Below are positions 1 to 10,796 of a stretch of 64,000 bases of DNA, piece after piece. The DNA comes from Nilaparvata lugens (taxonomy: Eukaryota; Arthropoda; Insecta; Hemiptera; Delphacidae). A model generated the notes under the pieces. It worked only from the letters and a program-made list of their open reading frames with translations, did not search any database and was not told the DNA's origin. The translations under genes and the position numbers were made by a program. Position 1 is the stretch's first letter. Every line of letters starts with the position of its first letter. The DNA lies in the NCBI RefSeq assembly GCF_014356525.2, contig NC_052514.1:1903831-1967830 (forward strand), read 5' to 3'.

Positions 1-66
1 ATCATTGGAAAGCATAGGCATTGTAGGTCTATATCTCTATAAGTTCTTTGACCATCCCTATCGCAT
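1..66. repeat. Fragment of a dispersed repeat
   Basis: The first 50 bases closely match 37303-37350 (an ATCATTGG...GCATAGGCATTG core followed by GGTCTATATCT). The window edge cuts the copy, so its true left end is not visible. No coding potential is seen. Confidence 0.5.
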
Positions 67-497
67 TGACCGAGCGAAGTGAGGTCTAAGATTCAAGTCG
101 ACGGTTTGGCATTTTTCTTAATGTTTGAATGTTTGAATGTTTGAATGTTTAAATGTTTATATGTTGCGCATTTACGGCGAAAGGCTGTAATAGATTTTTA
201 TGAAATTTGACAGGTATGTTCCTTTTTTAATTGCGCGTTGACGTATATTCAAGGTTTTTGGAAATTTTGCATTTCAAGGATAATATAAAAGGGAAAAAGA
301 GCCTCCTTCATACGCCAATATTAAAGTGAAAATCAACTATAGAATTATTCATCATAAATCAGCTGACAAGTGATTACACAGATGTGTGGAGAAGCCAGTC
401 TATTGCTGTATTTCCATAAGGTCTATAGTTTCAATCAGGTTATTGTGGATGAGAATACTGCGTGAAGTCTACTGTTCACAGAACTACTAGTTCAAAG
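67..497 (+). repeat. Interspersed repeat R1, copy 1
   Basis: Starts TTGACCGAGCGAAGTGAGG, continues through short tandem TGTTTGAA units and a GTTGCGCATTTACGG block, and ends near TCTACTGTTCACAGA. The same ordered blocks recur at 6301 and 9222. No reading frame spans it. The class is unresolved; it is probably a non-autonomous element. Confidence 0.75.
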
Positions 498-975
498 TGA
501 GGTTACGTTATGTGTTACGACAGTGTTGAAAGATAGGAGTACAGCACTGCCTTGCCATATTCTTCTATAGGTGATAGCTGATCTGATACGAGTATATCTG
601 ATATGATATCAACTGTCTATTCCTGTTTAAAGTAATCAATGATATCCATTTCGTGGAGAAAATATTTTTTCAGTTGTTGGATAATAAATTTCCATGACTG
701 AGATCAAATATTTTATGTCTACATTGTAAAAAAACGATCCAGCACATTGCAGAGCTAGAAAAGGATAGCGTTATCTGCTTTGTCGAGTGATAGACAAGGA
801 CAGCAACACCAATGCTAATCAAATATAAAATTAGTAGAATTTATGGTGATGTTGTGAAATCTCTACATGATAAGAAAACAATGATATTGTCAAATTTCAC
901 TGAAAATTTATTGATTAATTTTTAGTGGAATTTGCTAATCAAATACTTTTATTATATCGTAGACGTCACCATCAG
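498..975 (+). mobile_element. Diverged copy of TIR element M1
   Basis: Blocks typical of M1 appear in order: a degraded GTGAGGT...ACGTTATG left end, GAAAGATAGGAG, a middle AT-rich segment, ATAGACAAGGACAGCAACACC and GCTAATCAAATA. Both terminal repeats are eroded compared with the copies at 21409 and 54641, so this is an old copy. Confidence 0.5.
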
Positions 976-2520
976 ATACATCGACAACTTTCCTATCCAC
1001 CTACCTTATCGATTATTGTCTGTTAGTTGGCTAAGCCCCTAAGTCACTGAGTCCCTAAGCAGTAAGCACACCTTCGTGCTTGCTAAGCATCGTACACTTC
1101 CTGTAGGCCTATAGCCAAACCACAATGCAAAGGGTGAACCCCTGGCTTTCCCCATTACAAATAACCAATACAAAAATACTCACCCCTTTCTTTCGACTTT
1201 TAATTATTCTTTTCCGACCATTATTTTCTTCTTTCCTTCTTATTCTTCTCCTCCTCTTTCTTCTTCCTCTTCCTCCTCCTCCTCTTTCTCCCCTCTACCT
1301 CTCTATACAATTTCTTGCGTTCATTTGCCAAGTCGTGGAAATAGACTAATAAGATGTAGACGAAGGGTGGCTTCTTTCCCCAATCCCTCTCTCGTAAAGG
1401 TGGTGAACGGTGCTCTATGACTATACCCCATAATTACATCACAGGGGGGTCGTTCCTATTTATGAGGTTTTCAAAAATTGCAAGCCTAAAAAAGGTGTGT
1501 TTGTCTGTCTTCCATACTATGGTAGAACTAACACAGTGAAAGACCCTCCCTCCATGGTAGTACCCTATGGGGGAACTCTAGATTTATGATGATATCCACT
1601 ATAAACTGTCAGAAATAGGTGAATTGAAAGCTACTTACAAGGAATACTGCCCTTTACTGACAGTTTGAAAATGAATGGCAAACTTTCCTCTTTCAACTGT
1701 TTGTGCTAATCCCCCAATAGGCTATAGACTGGACACGCAATCTGTTTTCTTTGTCACTTCGTTGTTTTCTGTTTTCGTTTGTTGTCTGGTTCCCTTAGTT
1801 GTTAGTTCTGTTGTTGCTACAATAGAAGATCACTTGTTGTATTAGTCATACTTGTTTTCTATCCTCTATTAATTTCTATCTTTCCTATTTCTTCTCTCTC
1901 TCTATCATATTAATCTATTAATCTAATCATTGATTGACAGATTCTAGAGAATGGATGATAAAAATGTCACTGATAGGAATAATTCCTATAATTATTGATA
2001 TAATATTATTATTATTATATTGCTATTTCCATTCATCTTTCAATGCAACGTATCAGCAACTCCAGAATAACAATTAGTTATTAGGGGTTCTACATTAGGC
2101 TGAACATTGTAATAGTAATACTGATCATTCTCTAGGGTTTGGTTCTCTAAATTGAGTAATTCACAAAAGTATTCTAGGTGATTGTGGAGAAGCTTTTGCG
2201 AGAGGTGCTCCGAACAGGCAGGGAAATTGTATTCATAACTCATTAACAAAACAAGAATTGAGAGTACTGAAGTATAGTCCATGGGCATATTAGGAATGCA
2301 ACATTCCATTTTTTTAAATCACAACAGTGAGGTAATGGATACTGATACCAATTACTCATTCATGAGAAGAGAAAAAAGGACACGAAGAATCGTGGCTGAC
2401 CATCGGAAATAATAATAATTATTGAAAACCATCAAAGTTACTTAAAAATATTACCATCATACTCAAACGTGACTCCCATACTAAACTGGCATATACAGCT
2501 TGAATAGAAAGACACAAGCT
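976..2520. other. No gene recognised; AT-rich sequence
   Basis: Nothing in this stretch supports a gene. A pyrimidine-rich patch at about 1192-1300 (CTTCTTCCTC-type) produces short low-complexity frames on the plus strand. A non-repetitive 89-codon minus-strand frame near 2040-2309 shows no recognisable motif. Confidence 0.5.
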
Positions 2521-2523
2521 TTT

Positions 2524-2720
2524 TGGAGGTGGAGGAGGAGGAGGAGGAGAAGGAGGAGAAGGAGGATGAGGAGGAGGAGGAGGAGAGGGGGAGAAGAAGA
2601 AGAAGAAGAAGAAGAAGAAGAAGGAAAAGACAACAGTAGAAGAAGACAGTAGCAGGAGAAGAAGAAGAAGTAGATGAAGAGGGGAGGGAAGGAGAAGAAG
2701 AAGAAAAATAAGGAAGAGGA
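2524..2720. repeat. GGA/GAA purine tract
   Basis: A nearly uninterrupted purine run on the plus strand, GGA-rich then GAA-rich. All three minus-strand frames stay open through it and give Ser/Phe/Leu/Pro homopolymers, which are composition artefacts rather than proteins. Confidence 0.95.
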
Positions 2721-3130
2721 GCAACAAAGTAACATTCCGATAACAATAATTATAGTCTGATGCTCAAATAAAGTGCAACCTACATTTTTATTATGTTTTC
2801 CTTTTTTTCGTCTCAAAATCTCCATTCGAAATTTCAACAATTACTGCCTTATAATAATAGACACATGTGTGGATGCAATAATAGCCTTAATCACTCTAAA
2901 CCGACACCATTCATAGAATGAAAAGCAATGATGCTGCTAGTTATAGAAGATGTTCACAGTTTGAAGCGAATCTCTTCATACCATTATCATTATTATCATG
3001 CCTTGTTTACCATTTTCCATGATAATTTGGGCTATTAAATTGTTTCTAAAAGGATAATAGTTCAACCCACATACTGGGTCTATTATTGGATCTACTGTGG
3101 TTTTTGAATTGTTGCTATGCTGAACTATTC

Positions 3131-3263
3131 TTCCTCATTCCCTATTCTCTATTCCCTATTCCCTATTCTCTATTCCCTATTCCCTATTCTCTATTCTCTA
3201 TTCTCTATTCTCTATTCTCTATTCTCTATTGCCGATTCCTCATTCCCTATTCTTTATTTCCTA
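3131..3263. repeat. Heptamer minisatellite (ATTCCCT/ATTCTCT)n
   Basis: About 18 tandem 7-bp units alternating ATTCCCT and ATTCTCT. A seven-base unit read in triplets repeats every 21 bases, which explains the SLFPIPY-like peptide pattern of the overlapping plus-strand frame. Confidence 0.95.
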
Positions 3264-3328
3264 TTTCGGAAAGCGCAGGATATCATAGTTTAGGGCCTGT
3301 TTTAATAATGGCTTTATTTATTATTTAT

Positions 3329-3934
3329 CAGCCGTCAGGCTCGCTTCGCTCGCCTGCATTTCTCCTTTGAGCATTTTCATCATAAATGTTAGGACGATCC
3401 AGTCGGGGGAACAGACTAAACGTCTGGCTGAACGGATATGGCGAGCGAAGCAAGCCTGACGGCTAGTAATATAATATTCCCAGGAATAGCTCTGATTGAA
3501 GTAGCAGTGCCCAATCAATTTTTCCGCGATAAATGCATTTCAATCTTCAACTTGATCCAACCTAACAAAGTCAACTCAACTTAATGCCAACCTGACAAAA
3601 TTATTAATTAAGTTACCAGTTAACAACTGTTTTGAAGAGGTACTATCTCTAGATTAAAGTTCTATATTAACATATGGTAAGGACATTTCAATTATAATAA
3701 GGAGAATAACAAGAATATACATGCTAAAAGACGAAATTTAAACCCTTAAAAACCACCCTTAGAGTTGAAATATTGCCAAAAGATTTCTTGGTGCGCCTCT
3801 AGAGGGCCAACTGAACATACCTACCAAATTTGAACGTTTTTGGTCCGGTAGATTTCTAGTTCTGCGAGTGAGTGAGTGAGTGAGTGAGTCAGTTAGTCAG
3901 TGAGTGAGTGCCATTTCGCTTTTATATGAATAGA
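3329..3934 (-). mobile_element. Helitron-like non-autonomous element H1
   Basis: In minus orientation it starts TCTATTCATATAAAAGCG, followed by GAAATGGC, GTGA/GTCA-type tandem repeats and a CTACCGGACCAAAAACG-type block. It ends in a GC-rich inverted repeat (GCGAGCGAAGCGAGCC) where the other copies end CTAG. Here the terminal CTAG is mutated (TCAG on the plus strand). No transposase is encoded, so Rep/helicase would have to be supplied in trans. Confidence 0.7.
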
Positions 3935-3939
3935 TTGAT

Positions 3940-4140
3940 TCATACAATAAGTACATCATCAGAATGATAGAGACAGAAAAAATGAGGTAACCTGGTGCCA
4001 GGGTGAAAATAAGATAACTTTGTGCTATTCCTCTCCCAAATTACGATAAGGTTACACATAGCCCGAAATAGGTCAAGTCTTGTAGTTGTTCACTTCACAA
4101 AATTTTTAGTCCTAAAATATGTTCACAAAGTAGATTTTCA
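3940..4140 (-). repeat. Retroposon 3'-end repeat, diverged hairpin subfamily
   Basis: Read on the minus strand it carries TTTGGGAGAGGAATAGCAC and the AAGGTTA loop seen at 37553 and 56384, followed by a pyrimidine strand and a downstream TACTTATTGTATGAATC tail. A short extra segment (near 3993-4010) interrupts the hairpin. No reading frame is associated. Confidence 0.5.
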
Positions 4141-4267
4141 AATTTAGTTTCTTCTAAACCAAAAATAGTACAGACATTCCACATCATTATCACTTGAATA
4201 AAGATAATTCACACATTGAAGAAATAATTTTGGAAAAAAATACCAAAAAAACAAACGAAAAGTCAGT

Positions 4268-4342
4268 GACATGACAGAGAATCAGCAACGTTGTTCTCCT
4301 ATCTTTCTCCACTGCCATTAAAACGTTGTCTCCACTATATAC
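4268..4342 (-). repeat. Terminal fragment of TIR element M1
   Basis: Contains CTATCTTTCTCCACTGCCAT and AACGTTGTCTCCACTATA, matching the terminal 70 bp of M1 at 21700-21767. Only one end is present, so it is a broken copy. Confidence 0.6.
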
Positions 4343-4546
4343 ATGCTCTTCTATATACATGTATAACATGCTCTTCTTATACTTCCTGTATGTGTTTCCA
4401 ACAAAAACAAACGAAACTCGAAGGGCCAAGCCACACGAAGCGGGTTTTTCAGGCGTTTTTAAGATGAGTCGGCAGAGCAGTATGCTCTCCGATTGGTTGA
4501 TTATCAGCTGATTTCCGAGCTTCAACCTAATCAATCAATCTGAGAG

Positions 4547-4960
4547 ATTGAAAGAATAAGACTTTGATATTGTCAATACCACTTTTATTTATTCGAAAAT
4601 TAATTCATAATTCAGTACCAGGTTTCATGGTAAAACCTACCACATCTTCAGCTGAACTAATAAGTTTGTTGTTGGAGGAGCAGGTTCCTTATAAGTTCAG
4701 CTGAAGATGTGGTAGGTTTTACCATGAAACCTGGTACTGAATTATGAATTAATTCTCGAATAAATAAAAGTGGTATTGACAATATCAAAGTCTTAGTGCC
4801 GGTTGCACAAAAGCCGGTTAAATTTTAACCGTGATTAATTCCACGAGAGCCAATCAGAGAAGCCGTCTTTTCAAAAACGCCTTCTCTGATTGGTTCTCGT
4901 GAAATTAATCACGGTGAAAATTTAATCGGCTGTTTTGCGACCGGGCCTCATTCTTTCAAT
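4547..4960. mobile_element. Foldback element with ~105-bp arms
   Basis: Arms at 4558-4664 and 4688-4794 are near-perfect reverse complements around a 23-nt loop. Outer halves ATTGAAAGAAT (4547) and ATTCTTTCAAT (4950) pair once the MITE at 4796-4947 is removed. The element has no coding capacity. It would form a very stable hairpin and is hard to sequence and assemble. Confidence 0.85.
4796..4947. mobile_element. Palindromic MITE (GGTTGCAC family), nested
   Basis: Self-complementary element with ends GTGCCGGTTGCAC and TTTGCGACCGGGCC; related copies lie at 23285 and 47496. It sits inside the right flank of the foldback, where the left flank supplies the undisturbed sequence. The flanks TTA and TCA suggest a 3-bp TTA target duplication with one later change. 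Confidence 0.8.
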
Positions 4961-5028
4961 TATGGAGAAATACCACAACATCTCATACCATACAATCAAA
5001 TAATTCTGAGAGATAATTATTATTAAAC

Positions 5029-5110
5029 GGGAATCCCAATAAAATGCTGTAAATCACCCCGAAGACTTCTGCTACTGCAAATATTGACAACAGGCTAAAC
5101 AGCTAGATGG
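5029..5110 (-). repeat. 3' body fragment of the SINE3 family
   Basis: Contains ATAAAATGCTGTAAATCACC and GAAGACTTCTGCTACTGCA, which are shared with the complete SINE at 46697 and the fragment at 37376. The tRNA-like head is absent, so this is a 5'-truncated copy. Confidence 0.6.
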
Positions 5111-5118
5111 AAATTCTG

Positions 5119-5300
5119 AGAAATTCCTGCCCTGACGTTTGAAAACGCCTGAAAAAAGCTTCGTGTGGCTTGACCCTAATTTGAGTTACAACCATCTGTG
5201 AACCTAATCAACCAATCTGAGAGATTCCTGCCCTGCCGACACGTTTGAAAACGCCTGAAAAACGCTTAGTGTGGCTTGGCTCTAATTTGAGTGACGTCAC
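5119..5300. repeat. ~100-bp imperfect tandem duplication
   Basis: GATTCCTGCCCTG...ACGTTTGAAAACGCCTG occurs at about 5119 and again at about 5219, each followed by GTGTGGCTTG and CTAATTTGAG. The inverse of this unit lies at 4420-4545, left of the foldback, suggesting a larger inverted arrangement. Confidence 0.6.
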
Positions 5301-5550
5301 AATGATCTAATCTCCTCTGTGAAGTCAGTGTGGCAGAATTATTACCACAGATAACAACATGAGAGGGACATGACCATTAGAAGGTTGACTGTCTTCCACT
5401 AATGTAGGAATGCAGTAAAATCTGCTTTTTATCAGCTCTTGTCTGCAGCTCTAAAGACTTTGAAACGCTAATGGATGTGGACTAGGTGAAACTCCTAAAC
5501 CGGTATTTGATAAATTTCGAGATTGAAAATTTGAAAATTACGTTTTTGTT

Positions 5551-6155
5551 TATGATGAAATCCACGTTGAAATGGCAATGGATTGATTGATTGATTGATT
5601 GAGTACTTTATTTATGTAGATTACAATATATACTGGCCTATACACTTATATACAATAGCTTACAATACAGCAAAATTATAGATGAATTTACATAATATAG
5701 ACTAAGAAAATAATTATTGAACTGTACATGATATGAAAAAGCAATTTGTAATATAATAACTATAGATAATAATTATATTGTTATGCATCTACATAATCAC
5801 ATGGATAGAGATAGAAGAACAGCGATGCCGATTCTCTACCTTACCAATGCTGTCTATAAAGGATAACTGAAACCGGTATCTGATATTATATGAGCTAATC
5901 ATTCTTCTTCAAAATAATCATTTATATAATTATCATTCGTCAGTAATAAAAAATTTTCAATGGCCAATGATATATTAACATAATAATTGAGATTAGATAT
6001 CATGTTAATTAGTTAAATCTCTTCTATCACAAAAACGATATTGAAAACGTTGCGGTGGTAGAAAATGATACCTCTATCTGCTTTGTTGAATGATAGACAA
6101 GGATAGCAACACCAATGTTAATCAAAACTGTCATCATAACATGGACCTCCCTTTG
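5551..6155 (+). mobile_element. M1 TIR element interrupted by a LINE tail
   Basis: The left end (GAAATCCACGTTGAAATGGCA) and right end (TCATCATAACATGGACCTCC) are degraded M1 termini. The interior keeps GTTGCGGTGGTAGAA and ATAGACAAGGATAGCAACACC. The retroposed segment 5580-5806 splits it, with ATGG on both sides of the insertion. Confidence 0.7.
5580..5806 (-). mobile_element. LINE 3'-end copy with (AATC)n tail
   Basis: On the minus strand it ends ACATAAATAAAGTACTC followed by (AATC)n, a short-repeat tail typical of some non-LTR elements. Homologous copies lie at 9110, 19703, 42639 and 57640. Only 3' untranslated sequence is present, with no reverse transcriptase. It is 5'-truncated, as expected from target-primed reverse transcription. 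Confidence 0.7.
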
Positions 6156-6300
6156 GTTTTTGTGAGTTAAGTTCAAATCACTGACATTTCATTGATGCAT
6201 ATGTTTATTATTTTGAAGCTTTTTGTATTCTATTTTTGGCAAGTGAATAAATTAATTCATTCATTTATTGATTCAGATTAATATTGAATCTATTTCATAG

Positions 6301-7318
6301 TTGACCGAGCGCGGTGAGATCTAAGATTCAAGTCGACGGTTTTGCATTTCTCTGTATGTAGGTATAAAATGAAGGCAGTCATTCTATTCTATTCTATGTT
6401 TAAATTTTTATATTCATGTTTATATGTTGCGCATTCACGGCGAAACGCAGCAATAGATTCTCATGAAATTTGACAGTTATGTTCCTTTTTAAATTGCGCG
6501 TCGACGTATATACAAGGTTTTTGAAAATTTTGCATTTCAAAGATAATACAAAAGGAAGAGGAGCCTCCTTTATAGCCAATATTAGAGTGAAATCACTATA
6601 GAATTATTCATCATAAATCAGCTGACAAGTGATTACACAGATGTGTGGAGAAGCCAGTCTATTGCTGTATTTCCATAAGGTCTATAGTTTCAATCAGGTA
6701 CTTGTGGATGAGAAATCAGACTACATAACTATTCACCTTAAATCAGCTGTCGAGTGGATTATAAATTGCAAGCAGTTCAATATCTCAATGTAACTTGGTG
6801 AAAAATCAGCTGCTGTGTGGACTATTAATTGCATGCCTCATTGAATGCAATTTCTATGCACTATTAAATGAACTATTGATTGCGTGCAATAAAGCATGCA
6901 ATAAATAACTAAAATAGCATAGTATCGTCTCTCGACCTTTCTCTGCTTTGAACGCGGGCTGTCCTGTTGCCAGTATGCCTTGAAGGAGATAAGCTTTTGA
7001 TGTTAGCATTTTTGATACACCAACCCCAACAGTCATTAGCCGTTTTCGAGTGGCCGTAGTCGAGTGGATCAGATGCTGGCTTTATGATTCAGAGGCCCGG
7101 GTTCAAATCCCGGCCCGGGCAAGATATTTATCTCGGGCCACTCCCGTGTTTCGGATGGACACGTTTAGCTGTCGGGCCCGGCTGCCTAAAAAGCAGTCGT
7201 TAGGTCATGTCGGAGGCCCTGAAATTGATCAGTGCGACCTGAAAACTCTGACACCAGACCTGAGCCAGCCAGGTCACTCGATATTATTATTATTATTATT
7301 ATATTATTATTATTATTA

Positions 7319-7359
<41 letters not shown>

Positions 7360-7495
7360 GCCGTTTTCACACCGATATCTCGCCGACACGAAATACAGAC
7401 AGGATTCACTCTGAAGGTGAAATAAGAGGAGGCTGTGGTTTATAACTGCGCGAGGTCTACTGTTCACAGATCTACTAGTCAATTTACATTTTATG
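6301..7495 (+). repeat. Interspersed repeat R1, copy 2, with ~0.73 kb of extra sequence
   Basis: Matches copy 1 from its start to about 6712 (CAGGTACTTGTGGATGAG) and resumes near 7446 (ACTGCGCGAGGTCTACTG). The intervening 0.73 kb is absent from copies 1 and 3 and holds a SINE at 7048. Either copies 1 and 3 lost this part, or copy 2 gained it. Confidence 0.65.
7048..7355 (+). mobile_element. tRNA-derived SINE1, complete with target duplication
   Basis: The tRNA-like head has an A-box-like TAGTCGAGTGGATC and a B box GGGTTCAAATCCC (about 7091-7103), the internal RNA polymerase III promoter. A conserved central block follows (CACTCCCGTGTTTCGGATGG) and then an (ATT)n tail to 7355. The flanks 7035-7047 and 7356-7368 are identical (ATTAGCCGTTTTC), a perfect 13-bp target duplication. 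It encodes no protein; a partner LINE must supply reverse transcriptase. The perfect duplication implies a fairly recent insertion. Confidence 0.92.
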
Positions 7496-7589
7496 AATGA
7501 AGAGCTGTGATGCTAGTTATAAGGTGAACAGGGTAGAGAAATGATAAGATGGTAGAAAACGATATGAAGAAAACTAAGAAGGTGAGAAA

Positions 7590-8275
7590 CTAGAAGAAGA
7601 AGGAGGAGAAGGTGAAGAAGCAAGCAGGTGAAGGAGAAAAAAGAAGAAGAAGAAGAAGAAGAAGAAGAAGAAGAAGAAGAAGAAGAAGAAGAAGAAGAAG
7701 AAGAAGAAGAAGAAGAATAAGAATAAGAAGAAGAATAATAAGAAGAGAAGAAGAAGAAGAAGAATAAGAAGAAGAAAGAAGAAGAAGAAGAAGAAGAAGA
7801 AGAAGAAGAAGAAAAGAAGAAGAAAAGAAGAAGAAGAAGAAGAAGAAGAAGAAGAAGAAGAAGAAGAATAAGAATAAGAAGAAGAATAATAAGAAGAGAA
7901 GAAGAAGAAGAAGAATAAGAAGAAGAAAGAAGAAGAAGAAGAAGAAGAAGAAGAAGAAGAAGAAAAGAAGAAGAAGAAGAAGAAGAAGAAGAAGAAAGAA
8001 GAATAAGAAGAGAAGAAGAGAAGAAGAAGAAGATAAGAGAAGAAGAAGAAGAAGAAGAAGAAGAAGAAGAGAATAAGAAGAAGATAAGAAGACGAAGAAG
8101 AAGAGAAGAAGAATAAGAAGAAGAAGAAGAAGAAGAAGAGAATAAAAGAAGAAGAAGATAAGAAGAAAAGAGAAGAAGAATAAGAAGAGAAGAAGAGAAG
8201 AAAAAGAAGAAGAATAAGAGAAGAAGAAGAGAGAAGAAGAAGAAGAAGAAGAAGAAGAAAGAAGAAGAAGAAGTA
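7590..8275. repeat. Long (GAA)n purine tract
   Basis: About 680 bp of almost pure GAA with AAT, GAGA and A interruptions, the longest purine run in the window. It contains an internal near-duplicate of roughly 185 bp (AGAATAAGAATAAGAAGAAG at about 7715 and 7865). Long minus-strand Ser/Phe/Leu frames across it are artefacts. Confidence 0.97.
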
Positions 8276-8877
8276 GATACGAAACGGCTGGCCATAGATT
8301 CACTCTTTGCCTGCCGAAGTTTAAAAATAGCAGACTCCCAAATAATTAGTACACGACTTTGCACTCTGAAACCTGTCTACCATCCTATACTCTATGCTAT
8401 GCTATATGGCCGCTAGTTTTATCTTTTCCCCTTACTTTTTTCTTCGATTTGGTTCAGTTTGCTCACTCTTTGTGTGTGGCGAGATGGAACCAGTATAGTT
8501 CAAGCTTCAAGAGGCCGAGTTCATTCATCTTCAGTTTTTGCTGACTATATTCGGCTACAAGATTGCTTTTAAGTTTATCTCTGGAGAATTTCACAGAGCT
8601 GAGAGTCTGGAGATAAGCTTTAATTGGTGGATGTGTCTGGAAGTTTGACCTTGAAGCTGTATTAATTGATTGGAGTAGGTTTCATGTGATCTTGAAGCTT
8701 ATTAGATAGTTTAAAATTTGGTGTTCTGTCATCTAGAAATTATGTATTTGACAATATAAGCTGTACCTACTATTTCTTATATTTTAGTCCGGAGAATTGA
8801 GCAATTTATTTTTAATTTTAAGCAAGGAATGTTATTTTTATGATTCATTCCATCAGAATGTATGTGACAATAAAGCA
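8276..8877. other. No gene recognised
   Basis: Ordinary AT-rich sequence between the GAA tract and an M1 fragment. A 61-codon plus-strand frame at 8359 begins in unique sequence but shows no recognisable domain. Confidence 0.5.
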
Positions 8878-8995
8878 ACAGAGCAAAGCGGGAAAGAGAT
8901 AGCGCTATCCGCTTTGTTGAATGGTAGACAAGGATAGCAATACCATTGCTAATCAAACACTGCTATTATTACGAGGACCTCACTTTAGCGAAATG
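8878..8995 (+). repeat. Right-end fragment of TIR element M1
   Basis: Contains GAGATAGCGCTATCCGCTTTG, AGACAAGGATAGCAATACC and a terminal GAGGACCTCACTTT. It matches the right third of the copies at 24653 and 54641; the left part is missing. Confidence 0.65.
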
Positions 8996-9109
8996 GACTA
9001 TAAAGGGAGTAAAGGAGTGAAGATGAATAAAATAGCGTGAAGGAAAATGAGAAATGGAACAACGGCTGAATAAGAAGTGGAGGTTGAGACGATGGAGAAG
9101 AAGAAGATT

Positions 9110-9215
9110 AGATTAGATCTATTTATTTATGTATGCTACAATATTTACTGGCTTATACACTAATTTACATTAAATGACGATAATGCTAGTTATTCAAGGA
9201 ATTTCATAAAGTATA
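9110..9215 (-). repeat. LINE 3'-end fragment
   Basis: Carries CTACAATATTTACTGGCTTA and TACACTAATTTACA, homologous to the (AATC)n-tailed LINE end at 42639 but truncated and diverged. It lies directly upstream of R1 copy 3. Confidence 0.5.
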
Positions 9216-9221
9216 GATAAT

Positions 9222-9632
9222 TGACCGAGCGAAGTGAGGTCTAAGATTCAAGTCGACAGTTTGGCATTTCTCTTAATGTTTAAATGTTCAAATGTTTAAA
9301 TGTTTCTATGTTCATATGTTGCGCATTTACGGCGAAACGCGGTAATAGATTTTCATGAAATTTGACAGGTATGTTCCTTTTTTAATTGCGCGTCGACGTA
9401 TATACAAGGTTTTTGGAAATTTTGCATTTCAAGGATAATATAGAAGGAAAAACGAGCCTCCTTCATACGCTAATATTAGAGTAGAAGTCAGAATATAGAA
9501 TTATTCATCATAAATCAGCTGACAAGTGATTACACAGATGTGTGGAGAAGCCAGTCTATTGCTGTATTTCCATAAGGTCTATAGTTTCAATCAGATACTT
9601 GTGTATGAGAATACTGCGTGAGGTCTACTAGA
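9222..9632 (+). repeat. Interspersed repeat R1, copy 3
   Basis: Collinear with copy 1 from TTGACCGAGCGAAGTGAGG to ACTGCGTGAGGTCTACTA, where it stops about 20 bp short of the usual end. It contains neither the 0.73-kb segment nor the SINE of copy 2. Confidence 0.75.
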
Positions 9633-9714
9633 ATGCAATTAGAATAACGATAATAATAATAATGTGATGTAACTTCATAAATCGGTGGTGTTTCAACAAA
9701 TGATTGTCGATTCT

Positions 9715-9790
9715 TTTAGAAGGATATAAAATATCCTTGACAATTTCTTAGTCTTTTTCATTCAATATGAAATATCCTTCTCATTAACAC
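9715..9790. repeat. Fragment of foldback family F1
   Basis: GACAATTTCTTAGTCTTTTT followed by CATTCAATATGAA matches the terminal part of the F1 foldback elements at 48879, 53838 and 55675. Only one arm end is present. Confidence 0.5.
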
Positions 9791-10010
9791 ACGACCGGGT
9801 GTGAGAGATTCTTTATTGATTGATTCTTTATTGATTGTTTATCACAAATGACAATGTATTGCCAGGTCTAGAGAGAGACATATTTAGCGAGTTTAAGGCA
9901 TGCCTATATTGATACAAAATCTGCTGTCTATCTGTGGTTTCAGGTGAATAATAGCTGCAAATGGGGATCTCAATATAGACCGAACAGGAACTGAGCAGAA
10001 GGTGAAACTG

Positions 10011-10163
10011 GGAGAAGGAAAGAAGGAGAAGCAGAAGTAGAAGAAGGAGAAGAAGAAGAAGAAGAAGAAGAAGAGAAGAAGAAGAAGAAGAAGAGAAGAA
10101 GAAGAAGAAGAAGAAGAAGAAGAAGAAGAAGAAGAAGAAGAAGAAGAAGAAGAAGGAGAAGAC
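10011..10163. repeat. GAA purine tract
   Basis: Plus-strand purine tract of GAA with occasional GA interruptions. Overlapping minus-strand frames rich in Ser/Phe/Leu are artefacts. Confidence 0.95.
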
Positions 10164-10526
10164 GTATGGAGAAGCCAGAAAACGACTAGCAATCAGTTGC
10201 CGCAAGAAGTGATGTGATGTTATTATAGCTCCTATTATATAGCTACCTATATACCAAAGAGTATTCAGACACACAATGGCGGAGAGTGAGTTCTCTCTAA
10301 AGCTGGCTGGCTGCAAATCCTTAAGGATCTTCATCCTTATCCTTATCCTTGGAGGGAGCTGCAACTTTTCTCACTTCATCTGCTGGCTGATCCCTGTATA
10401 CACTCACCACTGACATTATCAATCAATTGATCGATGCAACGCGGCAATCGGCTCATCAATCACTTCCTCTCTGTCTAACTCACTCTGTGGTTGTGGTCTA
10501 CTGTCTCTCTCCTCCTCCACATTCTC

Positions 10527-10619
10527 ATTCTTCTTCTTCTTCTTCTTCTACTTCTCCTATCCTCTTATTTCCCCAGTCTTGTTTATCTTCTCCTTCCTCT
10601 TCTTCTTCTGCTTAATTTT
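10527..10619. repeat. TTC pyrimidine tract
   Basis: Pyrimidine run with two TTC-rich cores, about 360 bp from the opposing GAA tract at 10011. Ser-rich plus-strand frames across it are low complexity. Confidence 0.85.
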
Positions 10620-10796
10620 CTCCTCTCTTCTACTCACCCTTCTTTTCTTCTTTTTTTTCCTCATATTTTCTTCTTCTTCTTTTTATCTCTATTCTTTCAC
10701 TGATTCAATGATAATTAGCCTAATTGTTTGTTCAATAATTTAGTGAAGGATCAACAGGCACAGCCCAGAACTGTTCCTCCACCGAATTTTAATTCA

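Noticed and set aside
3086..3370. 94-codon frame with repeated Leu-Phe-Pro-Ile-Pro-Tyr
   Set aside because: Translation of the (ATTCYCT)n heptamer array followed by Helitron-like sequence.
7050..7445. 131-codon frame over the tRNA-like region
   Set aside because: It crosses a SINE head and its (ATT)n tail; SINEs do not encode protein.
7513..8364. 283- and 237-codon minus-strand frames rich in Ser, Phe and Leu
   Set aside because: They run through a (GAA)n tract in which every minus-strand frame is open; there is no domain outside the repeat.
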